Positions 26,666 to 35,297 are shown, numbered from the stretch's first letter. The stretch: DNA of 64,000 nucleotides from Salinicola endophyticus (GCF_040536835.1 NZ_CP159578.1:3906001-3970000), one strand, 5' to 3'. Numbers and translations: made by a program. Notes: generated by a model not told the origin, from the letters alone.

Positions 26666-28309
26666 ATGCCGCTCGCGTCCACGCTTCCCCAGTCCATCGA
26701 CGATGCGCCTGACTGGCCCGACAGCTTTATTCGCGGCTATATCGAGGCCGGCTACTGGCAGAACCTGAGCTTCGCCGAAGCCCTGGCCGCCAGTGCCGCC
26801 AGCCATCCACAGCGGATCGCCCTGTGCGACGCCGAACGACGCCTCAGCTACGCCGAGCTACTGATCCGCTGCCGCCGTCTGGCGTCCGGTCTGCGCCAGG
26901 TCGGGTTGGAGCGTGGCGATACGGTGGTTCTGCATCTGCCCAACAGCATCGAATTCGTCGAGACCTGCTTCGCCCTGTTCCAGCTTGGCGTACGTCCGGT
27001 CATGGCACTCCCCGCCCATCGCCAGCATGAAATCGGCGGCTTCTGCCGTTTCATCGGCGCCAGGGCCTACATTGGCGCCGAACGGATCGATGGTTTCGAC
27101 CCACGGCCAATGGCCCGCGAACTGCTCGCCAGCGGCGCCTGCCAGATGGCGCTGATTCACGGCGAGGCCGAAACCCCGCTGCAACCGCTGGAGCCCCTTT
27201 ACCAGGCACAAGCGCTGGAAGAGTGTGCCGCGCGTGCCGGGGATATCGCCTGTTTCCAGCTTTCCGGCGGTACTACCGGTACCCCCAAGCTGATACCCCG
27301 ACGCCATCGAGAGTATCTCTACAACGTGCGGGCCAGCGCCAAGCTCTGTGGCTTCGACGAACACACGGTCTACCTCACCGCATTACCGATGGCACACAAC
27401 TTCACCCTCTGTTGCCCAGGCGTGATCGGCACCTTGCTGGCCGGCGGTAGGGTGGTGGTCAGCCAGCGCAGCGATCCCGAGTCCTGCTTCGCGCTGATAG
27501 CCCATGAACGGGTCAGCCACACCGCACTGGTACCGCCACTGGCGATACTCTGGCTGGATGCTCAGGAAAGCCGCCGCGCCAATCTCTGCAGCCTGCGCCT
27601 GCTCCAGGTCGGCGGCTCGAAGCTGGGCAGCAACGCGGCACGGCTCGTCACCCCGCTGCTCGGTTGTCAGTTGCAGCAGGTGCTGGGGATGGCCGAGGGC
27701 CTGATCTGCTACACCCGCCTGGACGATCCGCCGGAGCGCGTACTGCATACCCAGGGGCGTCCGCTGTCACCGGACGACGAGGTGCGGGTGGTCGACGCCG
27801 AAGGCCGCGAGGTCGGCCCCGGCGAGGTTGGCGAACTGCAGGTACGCGGCCCCTACACCATCCGCGGCTACTACCGCCTGCCCGAGCACAATGCCATCAC
27901 CTTCAGCGAAGACGGCTTCTACCGCACGGGCGACCGAGTCAGCCGTGACGTCGACGGCTATCTGGTGGTGGAGGGCCGTGACAAGGATCAGATCAACCGT
28001 GGCGGAGAGAAGATCGCAGCGGAGGAAGTGGAGAACCTGCTGATCGCCCATCCCCAGGTACACGATGCCGCCGTGGTGGCGATGCCCGACAGCCTCCTCG
28101 GCGAGCGCACTTGTGCCTTCGTCATCCCACGTCAGCCGGCACCTTCGACGCTGAAACTGAAGCAGTACCTGAACGGCTGCGGCCTGGCGGCATTCAAGGT
28201 GCCGGATCGCATCGAACTGATGTCGGCCTTCCCGCATACCGGCATCGGCAAGATCAGCAAGAAGGATCTGCGCGAGCACCTGCGCCGCGAGTTGGAGGAA
28301 CGCTCATGA
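26666..28309 (+). CDS. pchD: Salicyl-AMP ligase PchD
   Basis: A 547-residue stand-alone adenylation enzyme of the EntE/DhbE class. Motifs seen are the P-loop FQLSGGTTGTPKLIP, the A5-like GMAEG, FYRTGD, and the C-terminal lysine region GIGKISKKDL. It activates salicylate with ATP and loads it on the aryl carrier domain of PchE. ATG 26666 is chosen because CGGAG is five bases upstream, because the longer frame runs through the Fur box, and because the resulting length matches the P. aeruginosa protein as recalled. It is the first gene of pchDCBA, and pchC overlaps its stop (ATGA). Confidence 0.95.
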   Translation: MPLASTLPQSIDDAPDWPDSFIRGYIEAGYWQNLSFAEALAASAASHPQRIALCDAERRLSYAELLIRCRRLASGLRQVGLERGDTVVLHLPNSIEFVETCFALFQLGVRPVMALPAHRQHEIGGFCRFIGARAYIGAERIDGFDPRPMARELLASGACQMALIHGEAETPLQPLEPLYQAQALEECAARAGDIACFQLSGGTTGTPKLIPRRHREYLYNVRASAKLCGFDEHTVYLTALPMAHNFTLCCPGVIGTLLAGGRVVVSQRSDPESCFALIAHERVSHTALVPPLAILWLDAQESRRANLCSLRLLQVGGSKLGSNAARLVTPLLGCQLQQVLGMAEGLICYTRLDDPPERVLHTQGRPLSPDDEVRVVDAEGREVGPGEVGELQVRGPYTIRGYYRLPEHNAITFSEDGFYRTGDRVSRDVDGYLVVEGRDKDQINRGGEKIAAEEVENLLIAHPQVHDAAVVAMPDSLLGERTCAFVIPRQPAPSTLKLKQYLNGCGLAAFKVPDRIELMSAFPHTGIGKISKKDLREHLRRELEERS

Positions 28310-29061
28310 GCCCCCTCTGGATCCGCCCCTGGCGCCTGACGCCGATGCCGCGTCTGCGCCTGGCCTGCTTCCCCCACGCTGGCGGCAGCGCCAGCTTCTT
28401 TCGCAACTGGAGCGAACACCTGCCCGCCGACGTCGATCTGCTGGCCCTGCAATACCCAGGACGTGAGGATCGCTTCAACGAAGCACCCGCAACCCGGCTG
28501 GACGCACTTGCCGAAGGCGCGGCCAGTGCTCTGCAGGAATTCACTGACGCGCCTCTGGCGCTGTTCGGCCACAGCCTCGGCGCGGCACTGGCCTACGAGA
28601 CGGCACTGCGCCTGGAAAGCGCTGGCGTAACACTACGCCACCTGTTCGTCTCTGCTCATCCGGCACCGCACCGACAACGCGGTGGTGCACTGCATGGTGG
28701 TGACGAAGCCGCGTTGCTGAAGGATATCCGCCGCCAGGGCGGAGCCAGCGAGCTGCTCGAGGATGCCGAGCTGCGCGCGCTGTTCCTGCCGATTCTGCGT
28801 GCCGACTACCAGGTGATCGAAACCTACCAACGCGCGCAACCCATCGCTCTGGACTGCCTTCTCGACGTCCTCCTGGGCGAGCGTGACGAGGAAGTCAGCA
28901 GCGCCGAGGCACGCGCATGGGAAGACAACAGCCGCCACCCAGTGAAGCTGAAACGCTTCCCCGGTGGCCACTTCTACCTGAGCGAGGAACGCGATGCGGT
29001 GATTGAACACCTGCTGCGCCGGCTCGCCACTAACGACTCCCCGTCCCGAGAGACTGCGTGA
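28306..29061 (+). CDS. pchC: Type II thioesterase PchC
   Basis: A 251-residue external thioesterase of the GrsT/PchC family. The fold begins with LACFPHAGGSASFF, the nucleophile elbow is FGHSLGAALAYE, and a late GGHFYL gives the catalytic histidine. It removes wrongly loaded acyl groups from the carrier domains of PchE and PchF. Start 28306 overlaps the pchD stop by four bases. Unlike the PchF thioesterase it keeps the usual serine nucleophile. Confidence 0.93.
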   Translation: MSPLWIRPWRLTPMPRLRLACFPHAGGSASFFRNWSEHLPADVDLLALQYPGREDRFNEAPATRLDALAEGAASALQEFTDAPLALFGHSLGAALAYETALRLESAGVTLRHLFVSAHPAPHRQRGGALHGGDEAALLKDIRRQGGASELLEDAELRALFLPILRADYQVIETYQRAQPIALDCLLDVLLGERDEEVSSAEARAWEDNSRHPVKLKRFPGGHFYLSEERDAVIEHLLRRLATNDSPSRETA

Positions 29062-29366
29062 TGCAACCAGCCGAAGAGTGCACCAGCCTGACCGACATTC
29101 GCCAGGCCATCGATAGGATCGACCGCGACATCATCCAGACCCTCGGCCGACGCATGGACTACGTCAAGGCAGCCTCATGCTTCAAGTCCAGCGAGGCCGA
29201 GATACCGGCCCCCGAACGCGTCGCCGCGATGCTACCGGAGCGCGCTCGCTGGGCGCTTGAGAGTGGCCTCGATGCCGCCTTCATCGAAAGCCTGTTCGTC
29301 CAGATCATCCACTGGTACATCGACCAGCAGATCGAATACTGGCGCCAGACGCGAGGCTCCGCATGA
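29061..29366 (+). CDS. pchB: Isochorismate-pyruvate lyase PchB
   Basis: A 101-residue AroQ-class enzyme with the chorismate-mutase-like helical pattern (LTDIRQAIDRIDRDIIQTL, RRMDYVKAAS). It converts isochorismate into salicylate and pyruvate, the aryl starter of pyochelin. ATG 29061 shares one base with the pchC stop; a GTG at 29058 is the alternative. The ATG start gives the expected length. Its own stop overlaps pchA. Confidence 0.93.
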   Translation: MQPAEECTSLTDIRQAIDRIDRDIIQTLGRRMDYVKAASCFKSSEAEIPAPERVAAMLPERARWALESGLDAAFIESLFVQIIHWYIDQQIEYWRQTRGSA

Positions 29367-30772
29367 ACCAAACAGTGTCATCGAGCCGACATACGGCGAT
29401 TCTGCATGACGCGCTCGAGCGCGCGATCGACCAGGCTGAACAGCTAGCGCATCCGGTGCTGGCGGCAATCTCTTTCGAAATCGATCCGCTCGATCCACTC
29501 CAGGTTCTCAGCACTCAGGATGACAAGCGAACTCCCTACCTGTATTGGGAACAGAACGAGCTGACGTTCTTCGCCTGGGGCTGCGCCCTGGAACTCAACG
29601 GCCACGCTGAGCAGCGTTTCACTCAGGTCGAGGAAAACTGGCGCCTGCTCTGCACCGACGCGTTGGTCACCGGGCCGGTGGCGCCGCGTCTATGCGGTGG
29701 CTTCCGCTTCGATACCCGCGGCCAGCGCGAGGCGCACTGGCAGGGCTTTGCCGATGCCAGCCTGCTACTCGCCAGTCTCACGGTGCTACGCGAGGATGGG
29801 CAGCACTACCTGCTCTGCCAACATCTAGCCAAACCCGGTGAGAACGCGCTCGCCCTGGCCCATGACTATGGCTCCGCGCTGACGCGACTATATCGTCCTG
29901 CCGAGCGTCTAGCGCCGATGCCATATCACGGCGCGGACCAGGCGGATACCAAGGTGTCGGCGCGCCAGCAATGGGAAAGCAAAGTGGCCGAGGCCGTGCA
30001 GGACGTGCGCCGGGGGCGCTTCGTCAAGGTAGTTCTGGCACGCACTCAGGCCCAGCCACTCGGTCACGTCGCCCCTTGGCAGGTCATCGAGAAGCTACGC
30101 CAGCGACACGCCGACGCTCACCTGTTCGCCTGCCGCCGCGCGGATGCCTGCTTCATAGGCGCCTCGCCGGAGCGCTTGATCAAGGTCAGCGCGGGTGAGG
30201 TGCTTACCCATGCCTTGGCCGGCACGACTCGCCGTAGCGGCGATGACCAGGAGGACACCCGGCTCGGACTTGCCCTACTCGACAGTGCAAAGGATCGACA
30301 CGAACATCAGCTGGTAGTTGAGGCGATCCGCACAGCGCTAGCACCACTCTGCGAAGGGCTGGAGATTTCCCCGGTCCCCATGCTGAAGCGCTTGGCACGC
30401 GTCCAGCACCTCGACACGCCCATCCGCGCTCGCCTCGCGGAAGGCAACGGCATCCTGCATCTGTTACAAGCACTACATCCGACACCCGCGGTGGGCGGCC
30501 ATCCGCGCCGCGCCGCATTGGACTACATTCGCCAGCACGAGGGTATGGATCGCGGCTGGTACGCGGCGCCGCTGGGCTGGCTCGATGGCAAGGGCAGCGG
30601 AGATTTTATCGTCGCGCTGCGCTCAGCATTGCTAGTGCAGGGACGAGGATATTTATTCGCCGGTTGCGGTCTGGTGGAAGACTCGGAGCCGTCACATGAG
30701 TATCGGGAGACCTGCCTGAAACTGAGCGCCATGCAGGAGGCTCTGTCAGCCACCACCAGTCCGGCCGTCTAG
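29363..30772 (+). CDS. pchA: Isochorismate synthase PchA
   Basis: A 469-residue chorismate-utilising enzyme of the MenF/EntC/PchA family. The C-terminal catalytic half shows FIGASPERLIKV, HALAGTTRRS, DSAKDRHEHQLVVEAI and FAGCGLVEDSEP, which hold the magnesium and substrate residues of this family. It isomerises chorismate to isochorismate for PchB. It starts within the pchB stop codon (ATGA overlap) and is the last gene of the operon and of the island. It is slightly shorter than the P. aeruginosa protein as I recall it (about 476 residues). The sequence after the stop shows no clear terminator before the right flanking repeat. Confidence 0.94.
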   Translation: MNQTVSSSRHTAILHDALERAIDQAEQLAHPVLAAISFEIDPLDPLQVLSTQDDKRTPYLYWEQNELTFFAWGCALELNGHAEQRFTQVEENWRLLCTDALVTGPVAPRLCGGFRFDTRGQREAHWQGFADASLLLASLTVLREDGQHYLLCQHLAKPGENALALAHDYGSALTRLYRPAERLAPMPYHGADQADTKVSARQQWESKVAEAVQDVRRGRFVKVVLARTQAQPLGHVAPWQVIEKLRQRHADAHLFACRRADACFIGASPERLIKVSAGEVLTHALAGTTRRSGDDQEDTRLGLALLDSAKDRHEHQLVVEAIRTALAPLCEGLEISPVPMLKRLARVQHLDTPIRARLAEGNGILHLLQALHPTPAVGGHPRRAALDYIRQHEGMDRGWYAAPLGWLDGKGSGDFIVALRSALLVQGRGYLFAGCGLVEDSEPSHEYRETCLKLSAMQEALSATTSPAV

Positions 30773-30912
30773 GCATGGGTCATCCAAGGGCATGGATACC
30801 GTCCGGTCTCGCCTGGCGGGTCGTGCCCCCGTGGCAAACGTGGGCCGACGTCGATCGAGGGTATTCGAGTTCGGCTGGGCCATCGACCGCGTCGCGCCGC
30901 ACCCGCGATCAT

Positions 30913-31006
30913 GGCAGGATGCCAGGCATACCTCACGAGGAGCGCCCCATGACGTCTCGTCCCCTGCATCGCCACCACCACTGGGTCTTCGACATGGACG
31001 GGACGC
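30913..31006 (+). repeat. Right 94-bp direct repeat flanking the pyochelin island
   Basis: Matches 4765-4858 with six mismatches. It spans the ribosome-binding region and first 19 codons of the intact HAD phosphatase gene. The copy marks the right boundary of the island and belongs to the complete gene. Confidence 0.85.
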
Positions 31007-31560
31007 TCACCGTCGGTGTGCACGACTTCCCGGCGATCCGCCGCGAGCTGGAGATTCCCGCGGGGGCGGATCTGCTCCACCATCTGGAGACACTGCCCGC
31101 GGCCGAGCGCGATGCCAAACACGCCTGGCTGCTGGAGCACGAGCGTGCGCTGGCACTCGCGGCCACCGCGGCGAGTGGCGCGGTCGAGCTGATTCTGACC
31201 CTGGCCCAGCGCGGCTGCCGGCTGGGCATCCTGACACGCAACGCCAAGGAGCTGGCGCATATCACGCTGGAGGCGATCGGCCTGGCGGACTGCTTCGCCC
31301 ACGCTGACGTGCTCGGCCGCGACGAAGCCCCGCCCAAGCCCCACCCCGGCGGGCTGCAGCACTTCGCCAACCGCTGGGCGCAGGCGCCGGATGAGCTGGT
31401 GATGGTCGGCGACAGCTCCATGGACATGGCCTGCGGCCGTGCCGCGGGTACGACCACAGTGCTCGTCAACGCGCCCGACAACCCCTGCCCCGAAGCGGTG
31501 GACTGGCACTTTTCGGACTGCCAGGCGCTGCTGACACGGGTGACACCGGCTGACCGATAG
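30949..31560 (+). CDS. HAD-superfamily phosphatase
   Basis: A 203-residue HAD hydrolase. Motif I is DMDGT at residues 15-19 (nucleophile Asp15 and acid/base Asp17), motif II ILTRN, motif III lysine in PPKPHP and motif IV VGDSSMD. The small helical cap between motifs I and II places it in the phosphoglycolate-phosphatase-like subfamily. The substrate is not predictable. CGAGGAG precedes the ATG. The gene itself is intact, but its 5' end and ribosome-binding region are duplicated 26 kb to the left, at the other edge of the pyochelin island. Confidence 0.88.
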   Translation: MTSRPLHRHHHWVFDMDGTLTVGVHDFPAIRRELEIPAGADLLHHLETLPAAERDAKHAWLLEHERALALAATAASGAVELILTLAQRGCRLGILTRNAKELAHITLEAIGLADCFAHADVLGRDEAPPKPHPGGLQHFANRWAQAPDELVMVGDSSMDMACGRAAGTTTVLVNAPDNPCPEAVDWHFSDCQALLTRVTPADR

Positions 31561-31656
31561 CCAATCACGGCGCGCCACAGCCCGCGAGATATCACTCGCC
31601 GAGGAATCATTTGTCCCCGGCGTTGGTCATAGTCATGCCGATCTTAGGCTATAAAC

Positions 31657-31669
31657 ATTATGTTATAAC
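31657..31669 (-). promoter_or_regulatory. Zur-box-like palindrome upstream of the amidase
   Basis: On the minus strand this reads GTTATAACATAAT, two differences from the GTTATA-N-TATAAC core of gammaproteobacterial Zur boxes and one difference from the site at 47055-47067. It lies about 45 bp before the amidase start. It is the weakest of three such sites in the window. Confidence 0.6.
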
Positions 31670-31714
31670 GTCCATATCGTTACCCATCGTCACCCATTTT
31701 CACGAGTCACCGTC

Positions 31715-32857
31715 ATGGATAGAAGGCGCTTCATCACCACGCTTCTGGCCACCTGTCTCCTCCCCAGTACCCGCGCGCTGGCCGCCAACCCGCTCACCCC
31801 CTTCACCCTGCAGGAAGACGACGACAGCGCCAGCTTCGTCATCGAGCTCGAGGGCAGCCACGAGCACAAGGTCTTCACCCTGGATAACCCGCCGCGGGTG
31901 GTCATCGATCTGCCGCAGGTATCGCGCATCGCACCGTCGAAGGCCCCGCGCCAGCACGCCGGTATCGTCAAGGATGTGCGCACCGGGCGTCACGGCGACG
32001 GCATTCGCATCGTGCTCGACCTGAAACGGCTCAAGCAGCCCAGGACCCAGGTGCGCCAGCTGGATGCCAAGCGCGCCCAGCTGATCGTCAGCATCAACGA
32101 CCCCGACCCGCTGATGGCGGCAGTCACCGCCGAAGCCGAGTCCCACCGCCAGCCGCGCAAGGCGATCATCGAGATCGATGCAGGCCACGGCGGCAAGGAT
32201 CCGGGCTGCGTCAGCGCCGACGACCACTACGAGAAGTATGTCGCCCTGGGCGTGGCCGACGCGCTCAAGACACGGCTCCACGCCGATGCGCGCTTCGAGC
32301 CCTCGCTGACCCGTGACAGCGATATCTTCATTCCGCTGCATCAGCGCGTGCTGATGGCCCGCGACCACCACGCCGATCTGTTCATCTCGATCCATGCCGA
32401 TGCCGCGCCCACCCCGTCGGCGTCGGGGGCTTCGGTCTACATCCTCTCGGAGCACGGCGCCAGTTCGGCGATGGCACGCTGGCTGGCGGAGAGCCAGAAT
32501 GCCGCCGACCGCTACGACTCGACCCGCGACAGCAACATCTATTCGGATGATCCCGACGTGCAGTCGGTGCTGATCGACCTGTCGATGCGCGGGACCGACG
32601 TCGCCAGCCAGAAGCTGGCCAAGACCACGCTCGGCCATCTCGGCGAGGTGACCCACCTGCATCAGCACCGGGTCAACAAGGCGGCGTTCGCGGTGCTCAA
32701 GTCGCCGGACATCCCCTCGATGCTGGTGGAGACCGGGTTCATGTCCAACCGCGCCGACTGCAAGCGCCTGCTGGTCAAGGCGCACCAGCAAGCGTTGGCC
32801 GAGGCACTGCACCAGAGCGTGGCTGACTTCTTCGAGACCAACCCGCTGCCGGCGTGA
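31715..32857 (+). CDS. N-acetylmuramoyl-L-alanine amidase (AmiA/B/C family)
   Basis: A 380-residue exported cell-wall amidase. The N-terminus has arginines followed by a hydrophobic stretch (MDRRRFITTLLATCLL), compatible with a Tat-type signal as in AmiA and AmiC. Residues about 30-130 form an AMIN domain for septal targeting. The Amidase_3 domain has the zinc-site motifs IDAGHGGKDPG and FISIHADA and the catalytic VETGFMSN near the C-terminus. It cuts the amide bond between MurNAc and the stem peptide during cell separation. A Zur-like site upstream suggests a paralog expressed under zinc shortage, as reported for such amidases in other proteobacteria. The ribosome-binding site is weak. Confidence 0.9.
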   Translation: MDRRRFITTLLATCLLPSTRALAANPLTPFTLQEDDDSASFVIELEGSHEHKVFTLDNPPRVVIDLPQVSRIAPSKAPRQHAGIVKDVRTGRHGDGIRIVLDLKRLKQPRTQVRQLDAKRAQLIVSINDPDPLMAAVTAEAESHRQPRKAIIEIDAGHGGKDPGCVSADDHYEKYVALGVADALKTRLHADARFEPSLTRDSDIFIPLHQRVLMARDHHADLFISIHADAAPTPSASGASVYILSEHGASSAMARWLAESQNAADRYDSTRDSNIYSDDPDVQSVLIDLSMRGTDVASQKLAKTTLGHLGEVTHLHQHRVNKAAFAVLKSPDIPSMLVETGFMSNRADCKRLLVKAHQQALAEALHQSVADFFETNPLPA

Positions 32858-32917
32858 AGCGCTCGCCACGCCCAACCGCTGTCAGCGACGGCGTGGCCGC
32901 CCTAAGAGCTCATCCCC

Positions 32918-32971
32918 CCTCTGACGATGGGCGCCGGATAAGCCCATGTCGTCTAGCGGCTGTGAAAGGCG
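32918..32971. repeat. Dispersed intergenic repeat, short copy
   Basis: CCTCTGACGATGGGCGCCGG at 32918-32937 and TGTGAAAGGCG at 32961-32971 recur in inverted orientation at 63168-63187 and 63059-63069. The intervening part is much shorter here, so this looks like an internally deleted copy of the same repeat. Confidence 0.6.
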
Positions 32972-33017
32972 TTATAAGCTCTTGTTAAGCGAACCGGCGT
33001 AGAACGACAACCATCAC

Positions 33018-33050
33018 CCGTTGCCAGGCGCCGACAGCGCCAGGCAACGG
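33018..33050. terminator. Strong hairpin downstream of the amidase gene
   Basis: CCGTTGCCAGGCGC and GCGCCAGGCAACGG form a 14-bp stem with one mismatch around a five-base loop. No T run follows on the plus strand (the next bases are CTGACAAAAA), so a rho-independent terminator is possible but not typical; a run of T would follow only on the minus strand. Confidence 0.4.
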
Positions 33051-33167
33051 CTGACAAAAAGATGACCGTTTCGTTACCAATCCCTGCGCACCGGCCGCCG
33101 CCGCGGCGCTAGCATGGCGATCTGGTTTTTCCCGCACGACGCTCAAGGACGACGACGTACCGCTATC

Positions 33168-33764
33168 ATGGAAGCGCTCAACCTTCGCCTGTTCGACTGG
33201 CTCAATGCCCCCGCCCACGCCTCGCGGCTGACGCTGGATCTGGCCTACGCGCTGGCCATCTACGCCATCTACCTGGTGCCGCTTTTGATGATCGTCGGCT
33301 GGCTGCAGCGCGACCCGGCCCGCCAGCGCCTGGCGCTGCGCGGCCTGGTGGCCTGCGTCGCCGCGCTCGGCGTCAACAGCGTGATCGGGCTGGCGTGGAG
33401 TCATCCGCGCCCGTTCATGCTGCCGGTGGGGCACACCTACCTGAGCCATGCTGCCGACAGCTCCTTCCCCAGCGATCACATGACGGTGATCACCGCCGCC
33501 GCGGTGACCCTGCTGCTGTCGCGGGAGCTGCGCCCGCTGGGGGTGATCTTCGCCGCCATCGGCCTGGGTATCGCCTGGTCGCGGGTCTATCTGGGGGTGC
33601 ACTTCCCCCTGGACATGCTGGGGGCACTGCTCATCTCCGGCTCGGTGGCCCTGTTCGCCGCGCGCTGCGAGGCCTACTACATGCCTGCGCTGCACCGGCT
33701 GGCCCGGGGAATTCACCGGCGGCTGCTGGCGCCGTTGATCGACCGCGGCTGGATGCCGCGCTGA
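33168..33764 (+). CDS. PAP2-family undecaprenyl-diphosphatase
   Basis: A 198-residue membrane phosphatase with the acid-phosphatase signature spread over hydrophobic segments: a motif 1-like region before SHPRPF, SSFPSDHM (motif 2, catalytic His) and SRVYLGVHFPLDMLGA (motif 3). Proteins of this size and opening (MEALNLRLFDWLNA) are BcrC/YbjG-type enzymes that recycle undecaprenyl diphosphate to the carrier lipid for peptidoglycan synthesis. ATG 33168 gives the family N-terminus; an ATG at 33114 is possible. It ends just before a strong bidirectional terminator. Confidence 0.88.
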   Translation: MEALNLRLFDWLNAPAHASRLTLDLAYALAIYAIYLVPLLMIVGWLQRDPARQRLALRGLVACVAALGVNSVIGLAWSHPRPFMLPVGHTYLSHAADSSFPSDHMTVITAAAVTLLLSRELRPLGVIFAAIGLGIAWSRVYLGVHFPLDMLGALLISGSVALFAARCEAYYMPALHRLARGIHRRLLAPLIDRGWMPR

Positions 33765-33776
33765 GCCAGGTGCCGT

Positions 33777-33815
33777 AAACACCACGGCCGGGCAGTGTGC
33801 CCGGCCGTGGTGTTT
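33777..33815. terminator. Bidirectional rho-independent terminator
   Basis: A perfect 17-bp inverted repeat from AAACACCACGGCCGGGC to its complement around the loop AGTGT. The stem begins with AAA and ends with TTT, so it can act in both directions. It separates the convergent PAP2 and symporter genes. Confidence 0.9.
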
Positions 33816-33843
33816 GGCATCGCTGCCAACGTTCTCGCCATCT

Positions 33844-35232
33844 TCAAGCCGTACTCGAGACCGCCGCCGGGCGCCGCCCGGCCAGACTCACCGCGATCAG
33901 CGTCAACGCCGCCAGCGGCATCGCCACCAGCACGCTGTTCCAGCCCATCGGCTTGCCCAGCGCGATCTCCCACACCAGCGTCATCCCGCCACCCACGAGC
34001 ATCGCCGCCAGCGCCCCGGCCGGGGTCGCCCGCGGCCACAGCAGCGCGGCCAGGAACACCGGCGTGATCGCCGCGCCGTACATGCCGTAGGAGTACATCT
34101 GCATCGCCAGCACGCTGGGGAAGAAGGCGCCCAGCACCCAGGCCAGCAGGCCGAGCAGCACCACCGCCAGGCGGTTGAGCAGCAGCGCCTTGCCCGCCGG
34201 CACCTGGATCTTGAACAGCCCGCCGACGATGTCCTGGGTCAGGCTGGCCGAGGCCGAGAGCAGATACGAGTTGCCGGTGGTCAGCAGCAGCGCCACGATC
34301 GAGGCCAGCAGCAGGCCGCCGATCACACTGGGAACGCCCTGCTGGGCCAGCGTCATCATCGCGGTCGACGGCGTGATATCGGGATACATCACCCGCGTGG
34401 CGCACACCAGCAGCGTGATCAGTGATGTGCAGACGATGGAGGCCAGAACCAGGCCCAGCGCGGCCTTCTTGGCGGTCTGCGGGTCGCGCGCCGCGGCGAA
34501 GCGCTGGAACAGGTTCTGATCGCCCAGGATGAGCAGGAACAGCGGCAGGAAGTAGCTCAGTGCTTGCCACGGCGAGAGCCCGCCGAGCAGCGTCTGGTGG
34601 GTCGCCGGCAGCGCCTCCATCATGCCGTCGAGGCCACCCAGCCGGGTCAGCACCAGCGGCAGCGCGATCAGCATGCTGGCGAAGATGATCACCGCGCTCA
34701 GATAGTCGGTGTAGGCCACCGAGACCAGCCCGCCCATGGTCGCCAGGCCGATCATCACCAGCGCCGCGATCACCACGCCCTGCCACACCGGCAGGCCGAA
34801 GACGAGATTGAGCGCCTGCCCCGCGCCGGTGAACTGATACGACACGATACCGACGTAGGCGAGCAGGATGATCAGCGACGCGATCGAGCGCGCCACCGGG
34901 CCGAAGCGCGCCTCGATCAGCGCCGGGATGGTGGTGGCGCGTGAGCGGCGCATCTTGCGCGCCAGCAGGAAGTAGACCACCAGCGCGGCGATCGGCGTGC
35001 CGGCGAAGAAGAAGATCGCCGCCCCCGGGCCGTGCTGGAACACGAAGCTGGCGCCGCCGACGATCGAGCCGGAACCGACGAAGGTCGCCAGCAGCGTCGC
35101 GGTGAGCACCAGGGTCGAGAGCGAGCGTCCGGCGACGATGAAGTCGGTATCGTCGTGGACCTTGCGCCGTGAGAAGTAGAGCCCCACGACGACCATCAGC
35201 AGCAGATAGGCAATGACGAAGAGTGCATGCAT
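33844..35232 (-). CDS. Sodium:solute symporter (SSS family)
   Basis: A 462-residue inner-membrane transporter with about thirteen hydrophobic segments. The N-terminal region holds the SSS pattern TDFIVAGRSLSTLVLTATLLATFVG split over helices 1-2, followed by GSGSIVGGASFVFQHG. Sodium-coupled uptake of an organic solute is expected, and the substrate cannot be told. GGAGG precedes the ATG at 35232. The neighbouring amidohydrolase gene, in the same direction and upstream, may process the imported compound, perhaps a peptide-like molecule. A tandem 16-bp repeat lies between the two genes. Confidence 0.88.
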   Translation of the reverse strand: MHALFVIAYLLLMVVVGLYFSRRKVHDDTDFIVAGRSLSTLVLTATLLATFVGSGSIVGGASFVFQHGPGAAIFFFAGTPIAALVVYFLLARKMRRSRATTIPALIEARFGPVARSIASLIILLAYVGIVSYQFTGAGQALNLVFGLPVWQGVVIAALVMIGLATMGGLVSVAYTDYLSAVIIFASMLIALPLVLTRLGGLDGMMEALPATHQTLLGGLSPWQALSYFLPLFLLILGDQNLFQRFAAARDPQTAKKAALGLVLASIVCTSLITLLVCATRVMYPDITPSTAMMTLAQQGVPSVIGGLLLASIVALLLTTGNSYLLSASASLTQDIVGGLFKIQVPAGKALLLNRLAVVLLGLLAWVLGAFFPSVLAMQMYSYGMYGAAITPVFLAALLWPRATPAGALAAMLVGGGMTLVWEIALGKPMGWNSVLVAMPLAALTLIAVSLAGRRPAAVSSTA

Positions 35233-35249
35233 GGTGCAGGCCTCCGATT

Positions 35250-35297
35250 GTGGTTGTTATGGATCGTGATTGTTATGGGTCGCGGTTGTTATCGACG
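35250..35297. repeat. Three tandem 16-bp repeats
   Basis: GTGGTTGTTATGGATC, GTGATTGTTATGGGTC and GCGGTTGTTATCGACG follow each other directly, with a fourth partial unit after. They lie in the 126-bp gap between the amidohydrolase stop and the symporter start and may be a regulator binding array or slippage product. Confidence 0.65.

Noticed and set aside
4936..30772. Yersiniabactin or enantio-pyochelin as the product of the synthetase locus
   Set aside because: There is no HMWP1-like polyketide module, and PchE retains the epimerase-like insert. Gene content is exactly that of pyochelin.
32971..32992. GTTATAAGCTCTTGTTAAG as a fourth Zur box
   Set aside because: Only one half-site fits and no zinc-related gene follows. 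It lies at the edge of the dispersed repeat.
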